64,000 nt of DNA from Halobacillus karajensis (GTDB lineage: Bacteria; Bacillota; Bacilli; Bacillales; Halobacillaceae), in contig NZ_FNWW01000003.1 of assembly GCF_900108515.1 (NCBI RefSeq), positions 248,001-312,000 of the forward strand. The letters run 5' to 3'. The position numbers and the translations under genes are program-made. Shown here piece by piece: positions 7,812 to 16,227 of this stretch. The notes below the pieces were generated by a model. It was not told the DNA's origin. It made no database searches and saw nothing but the letters and a program-made list of their open reading frames with translations. Within the stretch, counting starts at the first letter, position 1. Every line of letters begins with the position of its first letter.

Positions 7812-8567
7812 ATGGAAGCAGTTTTATATATCAGTCATGGAAGTCGATGGAAGGAGACGGAGAGTGAGGCTGTACAATTCCTTACGAACGTCCAAAAAAA
7901 CGTGTTTATTGAAACGTATGAGATTTGTTTCCTGGAATTAGCTGATCCTGATGTCTTGGAAGGCATTCACAGGCTTGTGCAAAAGGGAGCCACAAAGATT
8001 GTCATCCTTCCTGTTTTACTCTTAAGCGCGGGCCATTACTATCAGGATATTCCTGAGGAGATTCATAAGGCGAAGGAAAAATACCCCCATGTTTCCTTTA
8101 CCTATGGTCAACCGTTGGGAATCCAAGATAGGATCGTTGACGTGTTGGTGGATCGTATTGACGCCATTCCTCAAGAGCTGGATGAGACGGTGAATATCAT
8201 CCTTGTCGGCAGGGGAAGTCGTCACCCGGACACCAAAAAGTCAATTGAGTCGATAGCAGTACTTTTAAAAGAAAAGCTCCATTTTAAAAAAATAGAAACT
8301 TCCTATCTAGCTGCAATATCTCCACGTTTTCAGGATGCTTTGGAGAAATCTATGAAAATAAATGAAAAAACATTGGTCGTTCCCTATTTGCTTTTCACTG
8401 GTGTGCTCTATGAATCGATGAAAACCGTTGTTCAAGAAGCTTGCAGCCAGGGGAATAACGTTTATTTGACCTCTTATTTAAAGGACCATCCGAACATGAT
8501 TCACGCGGTGGCCGATCGGGTGCTGGAAGGTATGAGAAAAGCTTCCTATTTAGAAGGAGTGGATTAG
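7812..8567 (+). CDS. sirB: Sirohydrochlorin ferrochelatase (CbiX/SirB family)
   Basis: A 251-residue class II chelatase that inserts iron into sirohydrochlorin, the last step to siroheme. The N-terminal ISHGSRW with His9 and the LSAGHYYQDI segment with His75 are the metal-binding elements of the CbiX/SirB fold, and a second half-repeat begins near GRGSRHP (about residue 134). It is the homologue of B. subtilis YlnE. It lies 11 bases after sumT with a TAGGAGG site. A cobalt-chelating role is possible in the family, but there are no cobalamin genes nearby. Confidence 0.92.
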   Translation: MEAVLYISHGSRWKETESEAVQFLTNVQKNVFIETYEICFLELADPDVLEGIHRLVQKGATKIVILPVLLLSAGHYYQDIPEEIHKAKEKYPHVSFTYGQPLGIQDRIVDVLVDRIDAIPQELDETVNIILVGRGSRHPDTKKSIESIAVLLKEKLHFKKIETSYLAAISPRFQDALEKSMKINEKTLVVPYLLFTGVLYESMKTVVQEACSQGNNVYLTSYLKDHPNMIHAVADRVLEGMRKASYLEGVD

Positions 8568-8570
8568 GAG

Positions 8571-9194
8571 ATGATCCCTTTTTCTTTTCAACTCGATGAT
8601 AGAAAGGTGGCGATCGTCGGGGGAGGTCGCGTTTCGACCAAAAGGGCAGCAGTTTTACATGAACAAAAAGCAGATATAACGGTGATCAGCCCCACTCTGA
8701 CGAATGAATTAAGACAGATGAAAGAAGAAGGGCACATTTCTTGGGTTCGACGAAAATTTGTTCCAACTGATTTAGACGGTGTATTTCTTCTTGTCATTGC
8801 GACCGATAATCGAAAAGAAAACGATCGGATTACAGCCTGTGCTTCTCATGTGCCGTTGGTGAATAGAGCCGATGGGGGAGAGGGAGGAAATATCCATTTT
8901 CCTGCGCAAGTCTCAAGAGGGAGGCTTTCGATAGCTATCACAACCCACGGTGCGAGTCCAAAGCTTGTTTCACGCTTAAAAAAACAGTTCGAGGAATATT
9001 TTCCTTCTCAGTACGAACAGTATATTGATTTTTTATATGAGTGCAGACAAATAGTCAAGCACACGGATATGAGTAAGGAACGTAAACAGGCTTACTTGGA
9101 AGAAGTGCTCGATCCTTCCTACCAACAACCGGAAAGACAACGTGAAATTATTTGTAAAATACATAAGGAAGGTGGGAGAGTGTGGGAAATTTAA
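8571..9194 (+). CDS. sirC: Precorrin-2 dehydrogenase SirC (YlnF)
   Basis: A 207-residue NAD-dependent enzyme that oxidises precorrin-2 to sirohydrochlorin. The Rossmann-type GGGRVSTKR (17-25) and the later VNRADGGEGGNIHFPA segment are typical of the Met8p N-terminal family. It carries out the middle step between SumT and SirB, so the three adjacent genes cover the whole branch from uroporphyrinogen III to siroheme. The start lies three bases after sirB. The 3' end overlaps the next gene by 13 bases. Confidence 0.93.
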   Translation: MIPFSFQLDDRKVAIVGGGRVSTKRAAVLHEQKADITVISPTLTNELRQMKEEGHISWVRRKFVPTDLDGVFLLVIATDNRKENDRITACASHVPLVNRADGGEGGNIHFPAQVSRGRLSIAITTHGASPKLVSRLKKQFEEYFPSQYEQYIDFLYECRQIVKHTDMSKERKQAYLEEVLDPSYQQPERQREIICKIHKEGGRVWEI

Positions 9195-9991
9195 AAAACA
9201 AACGAATTGGAATTGCAGCAGACCGCAGGGGAGAAGCGATTGCACAACTGATTCGAAATATGGAAGGAAAACCATTTTCCTTTCCGATCCAAGGAAAGCA
9301 AGTATTGAATGAAGATATCTCATTAAGGAATGTGACGCATTATTTAAATGAACCTTTCGATTGGGTGGTTTTGACTACAGGCATAGGCGTGAACACCCTG
9401 GAAAATGCTTGTCTGGACCACGAGATGAGGAATGATTTTATAAAAAAACTAAAGAAGGAGAAACTTGCCGTTCGTGGCTCGAAAACAATGGATTGGTTGA
9501 GGGGCAATCAGCTGAAAGCAGACTTAATGGCCGATGATGGAACAATGGATGACTTGTTGCATCAAATGCCCCCCGCCGAACAACAAGGGGTATCCTGTGT
9601 CTTTATGCAAACCTATAACGAAGATCAGGTACTGCTGAGAGAATTGCTCGAGCGCAAAGGCTATGCTGTTTATATTTCCAATCCATATGCCTTCCATGCT
9701 CCATCACCTGACGTTGTAAAGGGTTTATTCAATGAGGTTGTTTCTTCTCAACTCGATGCAGTCGTGTTCACGAGTAAAACTCAAGTAAGGAATTTGGTGG
9801 ATTCAGGGATCGATAAGGAAAAATTAGCAGAATCCTTTAATCAGGATGTTCTAGCGGTCGCTGTTGGAAAAGTCACCGCTCAGGAGCTGGAAAATATAGG
9901 AGTGCAAAAAGTTCTCCAGCCTGCAAAGTCAAAAATGGGGGCGATGGTTGTAGAACTTGATCGTTACTTTCAGCCCTCTACTCAGTTGTGA
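9182..9991 (+). CDS. HemD-like uroporphyrinogen-III synthase
   Basis: A 269-residue protein with the two-domain layout of uroporphyrinogen-III synthase: an N-terminal part with WVVLTTGIGV, a middle SKTMDWLRGN, and a C-terminal VVFTSKTQVRNLVD and VAVGKVTAQELENIGV. The enzyme cyclises hydroxymethylbilane to uroporphyrinogen III, the precursor used by SumT. It starts with GTG behind AAGGTGGG and overlaps sirC by 13 bases, so it is probably translated by coupling. Bacillus normally keeps hemD in the hem operon; here a copy in the cys operon probably raises siroheme precursor supply. Whether it is the only HemD cannot be seen from this window. Confidence 0.82.
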   Translation: MGNLKNKRIGIAADRRGEAIAQLIRNMEGKPFSFPIQGKQVLNEDISLRNVTHYLNEPFDWVVLTTGIGVNTLENACLDHEMRNDFIKKLKKEKLAVRGSKTMDWLRGNQLKADLMADDGTMDDLLHQMPPAEQQGVSCVFMQTYNEDQVLLRELLERKGYAVYISNPYAFHAPSPDVVKGLFNEVVSSQLDAVVFTSKTQVRNLVDSGIDKEKLAESFNQDVLAVAVGKVTAQELENIGVQKVLQPAKSKMGAMVVELDRYFQPSTQL

Positions 9992-10018
9992 TAAATAAAA
10001 AACATGGAGGTGTTTAGA

Positions 10019-11815
10019 ATGGAATTGCAAGTGATGAACAGTCCTTTTAATCAAGAGCAAACGGAATTATTAAACCAGCTGCTCTTGACCCTGGATGATC
10101 GACAGAAAATTTGGTTAAGTGGTTACTTAGCAGCCGCTCAGGCGCCATCTGTACCTGCAGGTAACTCCGTCCAGACAACGGAGAAATCCACAGCTTCCCG
10201 GCAAGTAACCATATTATATGGGTCACACACGGGTAATTGTCAGGGGTTGGCCGAAGAATTCACCCAACATTTAAAGGATAAAGGGTTTACGGTTAAACTA
10301 TCAGACATGGATGATTACAAAACAAAATCATTGAAAAATGAAGAAGATCTTATCATTTTGACGAGTACGCATGGAGATGGAGATCCACCCGATAATGCCT
10401 TAACTTTTTATGAATTTCTATACAGTAAGCGCGCACCTAAGTTAGACGGAGTTCGTTATTCAGTTCTCGCACTTGGGGATAGTTCTTACGAATTCTTCTG
10501 TCAAACAGGTAAAGAAATAGACGAACGTTTAGCTGAACTTGGAGCTGAGCGCATTCATCCTCGAGTGGACTGTGATTTGGATTTCGAAGAGGATGCCGAA
10601 GCATGGTGGGAGGCTGTGTTCAATCAGCTTGATCAATCTCAAAAAGAATCACCTGCCTTGAGTCAGGTGGCTGCGACTGTTACAGATCAACCGGTTTTTT
10701 CTAAGAAGAATCCTTTTCAAGCCGAAGTTTTAGAAAACATTAATTTAAATGGCCGAGGGTCCAATAAGGAAACCCGTCATATAGAACTCGATCTTGAAGG
10801 CTCAAACTTAAAATTCGAACCCGGAGATAGTTTAGGCGTATTTCCTAAAAATGACGAAGCTCTTGTCGATGCCATTATTGAAGAGATGGGATGGGACCCG
10901 GATTTATCTATTATCGTCAACAAAGATGGAGAAGTCCGTGCATTACGAGAAGCCTTAATCTCTCATTTTGAAATCACCGTTTTGACCAAACCATTATTAG
11001 AGAAGTTTGCTGCTTTTACACAAAACCAAGAATTCCATAACCTTCTCCAATCCAAAGAAAAAGTAAGCAACTATATATATGGGAGAGATTTGCTTGATCT
11101 AATCAGGGATTATGGTCCATGGGAAGCCCGAGCGGAAGACTTGTTGGCGGCCTTGCGAAAAATTCCCGCCCGGCTTTATTCTATTGCCAGCAGTCTGAAA
11201 TCAAACCCTGATGAAGTTCATTTAACGATTGGTACAGTGAGATATGATTCACACGGACGTAAAAGAACAGGCGTCTGTTCAGGACAGTGTGCCGAGCGAA
11301 CAGAAATAGGTGATCAGCTTTCCGTGTTTGTCCAAAAGAATCAGAACTTTAAGCTGCCAGAAGATCCTTCCGTACCGATTATTATGATCGGAGCCGGAAC
11401 AGGTGTCGCTCCTTACCGCTCCTTTCTTGAGGAGAGGGAAGAGACAGAGAGTTCGGGAAAGGCATGGCTTTTCTTCGGTGAACAGCACTTTGTCACAGAT
11501 TTCCTTTACCAAATAGAATGGCAGAGATGGTTGAAGGAAGGTGTACTGACCAAAATGGATGTCGCCTTTTCAAGAGATACCTCAGAAAAAGTTTATGTGC
11601 AGCACCGCCTTCATGAAAATAGCAAAGAGCTTTTTGAATGGATGGAATCAGGGGCGCATGTATATGTTTGCGGGGATGAGCAATATATGGCAAAAGATGT
11701 CCACGAGACACTTGTCTCTATAGTAGAAAAGGAAGGAAATATGTCTCCTGATCAAGCCGAAAGTTATGTGGCGGAATTACGCCAAACAAAACGATATCAA
11801 AGGGATGTATATTGA
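10019..11815 (+). CDS. cysJ: Assimilatory sulfite reductase (NADPH) flavoprotein alpha subunit
   Basis: A 598-residue diflavin reductase that passes electrons from NADPH through FAD and FMN to CysI. Order: an N-terminal extension, a flavodoxin domain starting at ILYGSHTGN (about 65-73) with STHGDGDPPDN, then the FAD domain with RLYSIASS and an NADPH domain with GAGTGVAPYRSF, ending in the conserved YQRDVY tail. Length matches CysJ. The ATG at 10019 has GGAGGTG at a good distance; the ATG 15 bases upstream overlaps that site and is rejected. It lies 27 bases after the hemD-like gene. Confidence 0.96.
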   Translation: MELQVMNSPFNQEQTELLNQLLLTLDDRQKIWLSGYLAAAQAPSVPAGNSVQTTEKSTASRQVTILYGSHTGNCQGLAEEFTQHLKDKGFTVKLSDMDDYKTKSLKNEEDLIILTSTHGDGDPPDNALTFYEFLYSKRAPKLDGVRYSVLALGDSSYEFFCQTGKEIDERLAELGAERIHPRVDCDLDFEEDAEAWWEAVFNQLDQSQKESPALSQVAATVTDQPVFSKKNPFQAEVLENINLNGRGSNKETRHIELDLEGSNLKFEPGDSLGVFPKNDEALVDAIIEEMGWDPDLSIIVNKDGEVRALREALISHFEITVLTKPLLEKFAAFTQNQEFHNLLQSKEKVSNYIYGRDLLDLIRDYGPWEARAEDLLAALRKIPARLYSIASSLKSNPDEVHLTIGTVRYDSHGRKRTGVCSGQCAERTEIGDQLSVFVQKNQNFKLPEDPSVPIIMIGAGTGVAPYRSFLEEREETESSGKAWLFFGEQHFVTDFLYQIEWQRWLKEGVLTKMDVAFSRDTSEKVYVQHRLHENSKELFEWMESGAHVYVCGDEQYMAKDVHETLVSIVEKEGNMSPDQAESYVAELRQTKRYQRDVY

Positions 11816-11833
11816 TCGAAGGAGGGGAAAACG

Positions 11834-13543
11834 ATGAGCAATCCAAAAACATTACGGCCGGAAGGTCCACCGGATGAAATGGAAAGAATTAAGGAAAATA
11901 GTCGCTATTTGAGGGGGACCCTTGTAGAAAGTTTTCAAGACCCTATTAGTGCGAGTATCCCGGAAGAAGATACCAAGCTATTAAAATTCCATGGTAGTTA
12001 TATGCAAGATGATCGAGATTTAAGGACAGAAAGAAAGAAACAAAAGCTCGAAGCTGCCTATCAATTTATGGTCCGCGTTCGTCTCCCAGGAGGGGTTGCT
12101 ACCCCAGAACAGTGGTTGACAATGGATTCGCTTGCTGATGCGTATGGAAACGGTACAATAAAATTGACAACACGGCAGACATTTCAATTACACGGTATTC
12201 TAAAGTGGAATATGAAGAAAAGTATCCAGGCGATGGATGAAGCGTTAATGGATTCCATAGCCGCATGTGGTGATGTGAATCGGAACGTGATGTCCAATGT
12301 CAATCCAGATCAATCCGCTATTCATGCAGAAGTTCATGATTGGGCCAAGAGAGTGAGTGAACACCTCCTCCCGAAAACAAGGGCTTATCATGAAATCTGG
12401 CTGGACGAAGAAAAAATCGTGGATGGGAAAGAAGAGGAGCCGATTTATGGACCTCATTACTTACCACGTAAATTTAAGATCGGCTTGGCTGTTCCACCTT
12501 CCAATGATGTCGATGTTTTCTCTCAGGATCTTGGTTTTATTGCGATTATTAAAGGGGGAGAACTTCTCGGATTTAACGTTTCTATTGGTGGGGGAATGGG
12601 GATGACCCATGGGAACACCAATACGTATCCTCAACTTGGGCGTGTGATTGGCTTTTGTCCGGCCGACCGGATCACTGAAGTAGCGGAAAAGGTGCTGACC
12701 ATTCAACGTGATTATGGCAATAGGTCTGACCGAAAGAATGCCCGATTTAAATATACCGTGGACCGATTAGGTCCTGATTGGATTTTACAAGAATTGAATC
12801 AAAGACTTGGATGGTCATTAGAGGAAGCGGAACCTTTCACTTTTGATCACAACGGTGATCATTATGGCTGGGTCAAAGGTGAAGATGGCGATTGGCATCA
12901 TACCCTTTTCATTCAGAATGGGAGAATTAAAGACAGCGAAGATTATCGTTTGAAAGAAGGGCTTAGAAAAATTGCTGAAATCCACGAAGGAGAATTCAGG
13001 CTGACCCCGAATCAAAATGTCATCATTTCAAAAGTAAGTGAAAAAAATAAAGCGGATGTTGAGGCGATTATTGAAGCGTATGGAATGACTGATGGACGCC
13101 ATAATTCGGCATTAAGAAGAAACTCTATGGCGTGTGTCGCCCTTCCTACATGCGGATTAGCGATGGCTGAATCAGAACGTTATCTTCCTTCATTGATTGA
13201 TAAAATAGAGGAAATCCTTGATGAGACAGGGTTGTCGGAAGAAGAAATTGTTATTCGGATGTCAGGTTGTCCAAACAGCTGCTCAAGACCAGCCCTGGGA
13301 GAAATCGGCTTTATAGGCAAAGCACCCGGCAAATACAACATGTATTTAGGAGCAGGTTTTGCAGGGGACCGATTGAATAAACTCTATCGTGAGAACATAG
13401 GAGAAGAAGAAATCTTGCAGGAATTAAAACCTCTTTTCCTTCATTATGCTAAGGAAAGAGAGACGAAAGAAAAGTTTGGTGATTTTGTGATACGAAAAGG
13501 ATATGTAAAGGCTGTAGAATCTGGAGAGGACTTCCATAGTTGA
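11834..13543 (+). CDS. cysI: Sulfite reductase (NADPH) hemoprotein beta subunit
   Basis: A 569-residue siroheme and [4Fe-4S] enzyme that performs the six-electron reduction of sulfite to sulfide. The cofactor cysteines are visible as Cys434 and Cys440 (ACVALPTC) and Cys479 and Cys483 (SGCPNSC). Two nitrite/sulfite reductase half-domains precede and follow them. The start follows GAAGGAGGGG. As the last gene of the nine-gene operon it completes the path sulfate, APS, sulfite, sulfide, with its siroheme supplied by the genes upstream. No terminator follows at once; the hsp20 leader begins within about 20 bases. Confidence 0.97.
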   Translation: MSNPKTLRPEGPPDEMERIKENSRYLRGTLVESFQDPISASIPEEDTKLLKFHGSYMQDDRDLRTERKKQKLEAAYQFMVRVRLPGGVATPEQWLTMDSLADAYGNGTIKLTTRQTFQLHGILKWNMKKSIQAMDEALMDSIAACGDVNRNVMSNVNPDQSAIHAEVHDWAKRVSEHLLPKTRAYHEIWLDEEKIVDGKEEEPIYGPHYLPRKFKIGLAVPPSNDVDVFSQDLGFIAIIKGGELLGFNVSIGGGMGMTHGNTNTYPQLGRVIGFCPADRITEVAEKVLTIQRDYGNRSDRKNARFKYTVDRLGPDWILQELNQRLGWSLEEAEPFTFDHNGDHYGWVKGEDGDWHHTLFIQNGRIKDSEDYRLKEGLRKIAEIHEGEFRLTPNQNVIISKVSEKNKADVEAIIEAYGMTDGRHNSALRRNSMACVALPTCGLAMAESERYLPSLIDKIEEILDETGLSEEEIVIRMSGCPNSCSRPALGEIGFIGKAPGKYNMYLGAGFAGDRLNKLYRENIGEEEILQELKPLFLHYAKERETKEKFGDFVIRKGYVKAVESGEDFHS

Positions 13544-13559
13544 AGTGTCACCAAACTAG

Positions 13560-13604
13560 GCACCGTGCATAAGTTGTAATGGAGACTTTATGCTAAAGAG
13601 GTGC
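13560..13604 (+). promoter_or_regulatory. Candidate RNA thermometer over the hsp20 ribosome-binding site
   Basis: GCACC 13560-13564 can pair with GGTGC 13600-13604, which is part of the AGAGGTG ribosome-binding site of the Hsp20 gene. An inner stem pairs GCATAAGT 13567-13574 with ACTTTATGC 13585-13593 with one bulge. Small heat-shock genes often use such melting stems. This is structure inferred by eye, without an energy calculation. Confidence 0.4.
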
Positions 13605-13611
13605 AATTGGA

Positions 13612-14061
13612 ATGGATGATAAACATAAACATTTACCGGACCTGTTCGATCAACGTTTTAGGGAAATGGTCAAAGCTGTGGATTCTTTTTTTGATGAATC
13701 CATAAAGCAAGTCAACCATTTTTTTCAACAATCCACTATACCAGTGGAAGTATTTGAGTCGGATAAAGAGGTTACGATTGAATCTTATCTTCCAAATGTA
13801 AAGCGGGAGCAGATTCGGATTGACCGCTCGGGTAATCAATTAAGAATTCGTGTGGAAGACCGATATCTGCATGAGGTTAAGGATGACGAAGCCCATTACT
13901 ATAACCGTTCCCACTCAATCAGTCAGAAGGAAAGAGTCCTTACACTTCCTTTTGCTGTTGCAGACACAGCGAGTAGTGCATCGTTAAACGATGATGTTTT
14001 AACCATTGTCTTTCCGAAACGCCAGTCATCTATTGATGTTATTGATGTGGATGATCATTAA
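13612..14061 (+). CDS. Hsp20/alpha-crystallin family small heat shock protein
   Basis: A 149-residue protein with the alpha-crystallin layout. A variable N-terminal helix-rich part (1-45) leads into PVEVFESDKEVTIESYLPNV (about 44-63), followed by beta-strand blocks that include RSHSISQKERVLTLPF and a C-terminal SLNDDVLTIVFPK. Small heat-shock proteins hold unfolding proteins in an ATP-independent way. The ATG lies eight bases after GGTG. It sits behind the cys operon in the same direction, but its own terminator and possible RNA thermometer suggest separate control. I see no CIRCE or CtsR operator upstream. The gene could have been inserted locally. Confidence 0.85.
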   Translation: MDDKHKHLPDLFDQRFREMVKAVDSFFDESIKQVNHFFQQSTIPVEVFESDKEVTIESYLPNVKREQIRIDRSGNQLRIRVEDRYLHEVKDDEAHYYNRSHSISQKERVLTLPFAVADTASSASLNDDVLTIVFPKRQSSIDVIDVDDH

Positions 14062-14070
14062 TAGTCTAGC

Positions 14071-14105
14071 AAAACATCCAGGGTATCCGCTCTGGGTGTT
14101 TTTTG
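14071..14105 (+). terminator. Intrinsic terminator after hsp20
   Basis: AACATCCAG 14073-14081 pairs with CTGGGTGTT 14092-14100, one G-U pair, followed by a T-run. Confidence 0.8.
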
Positions 14106-14291
14106 TCTGTAAAAAGGAGGTTGGCTGGTCGGAAAAGGGCTGTAGACCGATTTTTGTAGTAATGTTCCCGTTTGGTCCTTCTTTTTTACCGTTTTCCTCA
14201 TATATTAGTAAAAGTTATGTGTAATGGGGACGGTCTGGAGAGTGGTGATTCAATCCCAGGGTTTGTACGGGAAATTTCCGGGAGGGGTAAA

Positions 14292-14672
14292 ATGTATGTT
14301 TTATGGGTGCCCTATTATATCCCTGTTGTAAATCCAAGTCAGTACTTACATCCTTATCCGCAGCCGTATAATCGAATATATCCTGAGGTGGATGAGGATC
14401 TGTTTGTTCAATCTGCTTCATCGATGGAACGCTTGATGGATGATGCTCGGAAGGTTGTGGAAAGAATCAGCCATTCCCATGAGTTTGCCAACGAGGTTAT
14501 GGGGGCAGCTCAAGAAGCAGATCAAACGAAAATCGATACTTTAATCCAAAGTACTGGATTAGAGTCCCCTTTTAAAGCAGAGTATAATCCCGATCGTTTA
14601 AGGCTTCAACTCACTTCGTCTTACGAACAGGTGGAGTGTTGTCAATTGGTAGTGGTTTTAAGGTGGAGATAA
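14292..14672 (+). CDS. Small protein resembling the YuzC-type inner spore coat family
   Basis: A 126-residue protein. The N terminus is rich in Tyr and Pro (VPYYIPVVNP, HPYPQPYNR), followed by an alpha-helical core with SSMERLMDDARKVVERISHS, FANEVMGAAQ and LIQSTGL, and it ends in CCQLVVVLRWR. This arrangement resembles small Bacillaceae coat proteins such as YuzC; I am not certain of the subfamily. The ATG at 14292 follows GGGAGGGG. A CATANNNTA element (14199-14207) resembles a sigma-K -10, but no good -35 was seen. Expression in the mother cell during sporulation is inference. Confidence 0.55.
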   Translation: MYVLWVPYYIPVVNPSQYLHPYPQPYNRIYPEVDEDLFVQSASSMERLMDDARKVVERISHSHEFANEVMGAAQEADQTKIDTLIQSTGLESPFKAEYNPDRLRLQLTSSYEQVECCQLVVVLRWR

Positions 14673-14709
14673 AAAAGCCCCGGACGTTTGGATGTCCGGG
14701 GCTTTTTTT
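14671..14709. terminator. Strong bidirectional terminator
   Basis: GCCCCGGAC pairs with GTCCGGGGC (to 14702) with flanking A-run and T-run; it serves the coat-like gene on the plus strand and the convergent permease gene on the minus strand. Confidence 0.9.
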
Positions 14710-14738
14710 AGTGTCGAGCTTTAAGAGGGGCCGTTTAT

Positions 14739-16007
14739 TTAATGGCCAAGCGTACGCATGATAAATTCAATGAGAAAGACCATGGCGATAAGAACGACGG
14801 GCGTCGATAGTTCTCGTTGCTTTCCAATGGCAAACTTTACAATCGGGTAAGCGATAAATCCGAATGCCATTCCATCGGCTATGGAATAAGTGAACGGAAT
14901 CATCACAATAATCAAGAATGCCGGCATTGTTTCAGACAATTGATCCAATGGAATCTCTTTGATATTTTGAACCATCAAGGCACCAACAATAATAAGGATT
15001 GGTGCAATCGCTGTGGAAGGGACCAATGAGATCCAAGGGACAAAAAAGAGGGTACCAAGAAACAAAACAGCCATTGTAAGAGCTGCTTTTCCTGACTTCC
15101 CGCCAGAAGCAATAACGGCTGCACTTTCAGCAGAGGAAACGGTTGGTGATGTGCCAAGGAATCCTGTGGTTAGGGCTGAAAATGCGGAGGCTTGATAGGA
15201 CCGTTTGAATTTACTTTGTTGATCCAGCATATCCAACTGTCCATGAATAAGCCCCATATTCTCGAAAATGAGCACAATGGCAAGTGGGAAAACAGCCATC
15301 CAAAAACCAAATTGGGTCACACTGCTGAAATCTGGTAGGAAAACCCAGGACTGCTCACTTAGAGTCAGAGCATCTCCGCGTTCCCCGAGTACACCTGTGA
15401 AATGAGCTATGATTGTCCCGGCAATCATGGTTATCAGAAAGTTCCCAGGAACATTCTTCGTGAATAGGAAAATTCCAATAAACAATGTCAGGATGCTAGT
15501 GATGACAATGGCTGAAGATGGGTTGCCAAGTGTAATCAATGAGTGCTCGCCTTTGACAACAAGGCCGCCTTTCTCCAATCCGATGAGGGTCAAAAACAAC
15601 CCTAGTCCAACCGTAATCGCGTGCTTTAAGGATGATGGAATTGCATGTTTTAACCAATCTCCTAGTTTCGTGAAAGCAGTGGTTAGAAAAATCAATGACG
15701 CCACAAGTACGACAGCTAATCCTTCCTGAAAGCTCAAACCTGATCCTTCCACGATAGAGTAGGCGAACAATGCATTCACACCCATGCCTGGAATGAGAAC
15801 CATAGGCGCATTTGCGTAAATGGCCATGATCAAACAGCCTAGTGCACTGGCAAGAATGGTAGCGATCATCCCGCTTTCAAGCGGTAGACCGGCACTTTCG
15901 AGAATTTGACTGTTGACCGCAACGATGTAAACCGTCGTGAAATAACCGATCAACCCAGCTAACCCTTCTTTCTTCCAGCTCACTTTTTGATTTTGCTGAT
16001 TGAGCAT
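14739..16007 (-). CDS. NCS2 family purine permease (PbuG/PbuO type)
   Basis: A 422-residue permease with about 12 to 14 hydrophobic segments. It belongs to the AzgA-like branch of nucleobase transporters: FTTVYIVAVNSQILESAG at the N terminus, NAPMVLIPGMGVNALFAY in helix 3, and GTSPTVSSAESAAVIASGGKSG in the substrate region. In B. subtilis PbuG and PbuO import hypoxanthine and guanine. The start is preceded by AGAGGAGA. The leader has no purine-riboswitch core, unlike B. subtilis pbuG, so regulation probably differs. It is flanked by terminators and is a single-gene unit. Confidence 0.88.
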   Translation of the reverse strand: MLNQQNQKVSWKKEGLAGLIGYFTTVYIVAVNSQILESAGLPLESGMIATILASALGCLIMAIYANAPMVLIPGMGVNALFAYSIVEGSGLSFQEGLAVVLVASLIFLTTAFTKLGDWLKHAIPSSLKHAITVGLGLFLTLIGLEKGGLVVKGEHSLITLGNPSSAIVITSILTLFIGIFLFTKNVPGNFLITMIAGTIIAHFTGVLGERGDALTLSEQSWVFLPDFSSVTQFGFWMAVFPLAIVLIFENMGLIHGQLDMLDQQSKFKRSYQASAFSALTTGFLGTSPTVSSAESAAVIASGGKSGKAALTMAVLFLGTLFFVPWISLVPSTAIAPILIIVGALMVQNIKEIPLDQLSETMPAFLIIVMIPFTYSIADGMAFGFIAYPIVKFAIGKQRELSTPVVLIAMVFLIEFIMRTLGH

Positions 16008-16044
16008 TTTAATCTCCTCTATGAAATTTATCCCTCTCCCGCCC

Positions 16045-16059
16045 GGTTACCGAGTAACC
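16045..16059 (-). promoter_or_regulatory. Palindrome in the purine permease leader
   Basis: GGTTAC and GTAACC form a perfect 6-bp palindrome with a 3-base centre, lying just downstream of the minus-strand promoter and 38 bases before the start codon. It could be an operator or a small RNA hairpin. The regulator is unknown. Confidence 0.4.
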
Positions 16060-16070
16060 CACAAACGTTT

Positions 16071-16099
16071 ATTTTACTCTCAAATGAAAAAACTATCAA
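16071..16099 (-). promoter_or_regulatory. Sigma-A promoter of the purine permease gene
   Basis: On the minus strand TTGATA (16099-16094), a 17-base spacer and TAAAAT (16076-16071) give a near-consensus promoter, with the start expected near 16064. Confidence 0.75.
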
Positions 16100-16144
16100 G
16101 TTAATCTAGTAATTTTCCGATAAAATGAAGTGTAGAACAACAGT

Positions 16145-16192
16145 TTGTGTTAAGATAAGATAGGATTATAATAGAATAGAAAGCGTTTTCTT
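16145..16192 (+). promoter_or_regulatory. sdaAB promoter with cre-like CcpA site
   Basis: TATAAT at 16167-16172 has a weak TTGTGT -35 at 16145-16150. Directly downstream, 16176-16192 holds AGAAAGCGTTTTCT, a near-palindrome that matches the catabolite-responsive element consensus at 12 of 14 positions. A CcpA complex there would block the serine dehydratase genes when preferred sugars are present. Confidence 0.6.
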
Positions 16193-16227
16193 TCTTGATA
16201 TATAGATAAAAGGGGAAGGTGATCCTA

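Noticed and set aside
14006-14224. 72-codon frame after hsp20
   Set aside because: It reads through the hsp20 terminator in another frame and has no ribosome-binding site.
16008-16099. Purine riboswitch before the NCS2 permease gene
   Set aside because: No conserved purine aptamer core or paired loops are present and the leader is too short.
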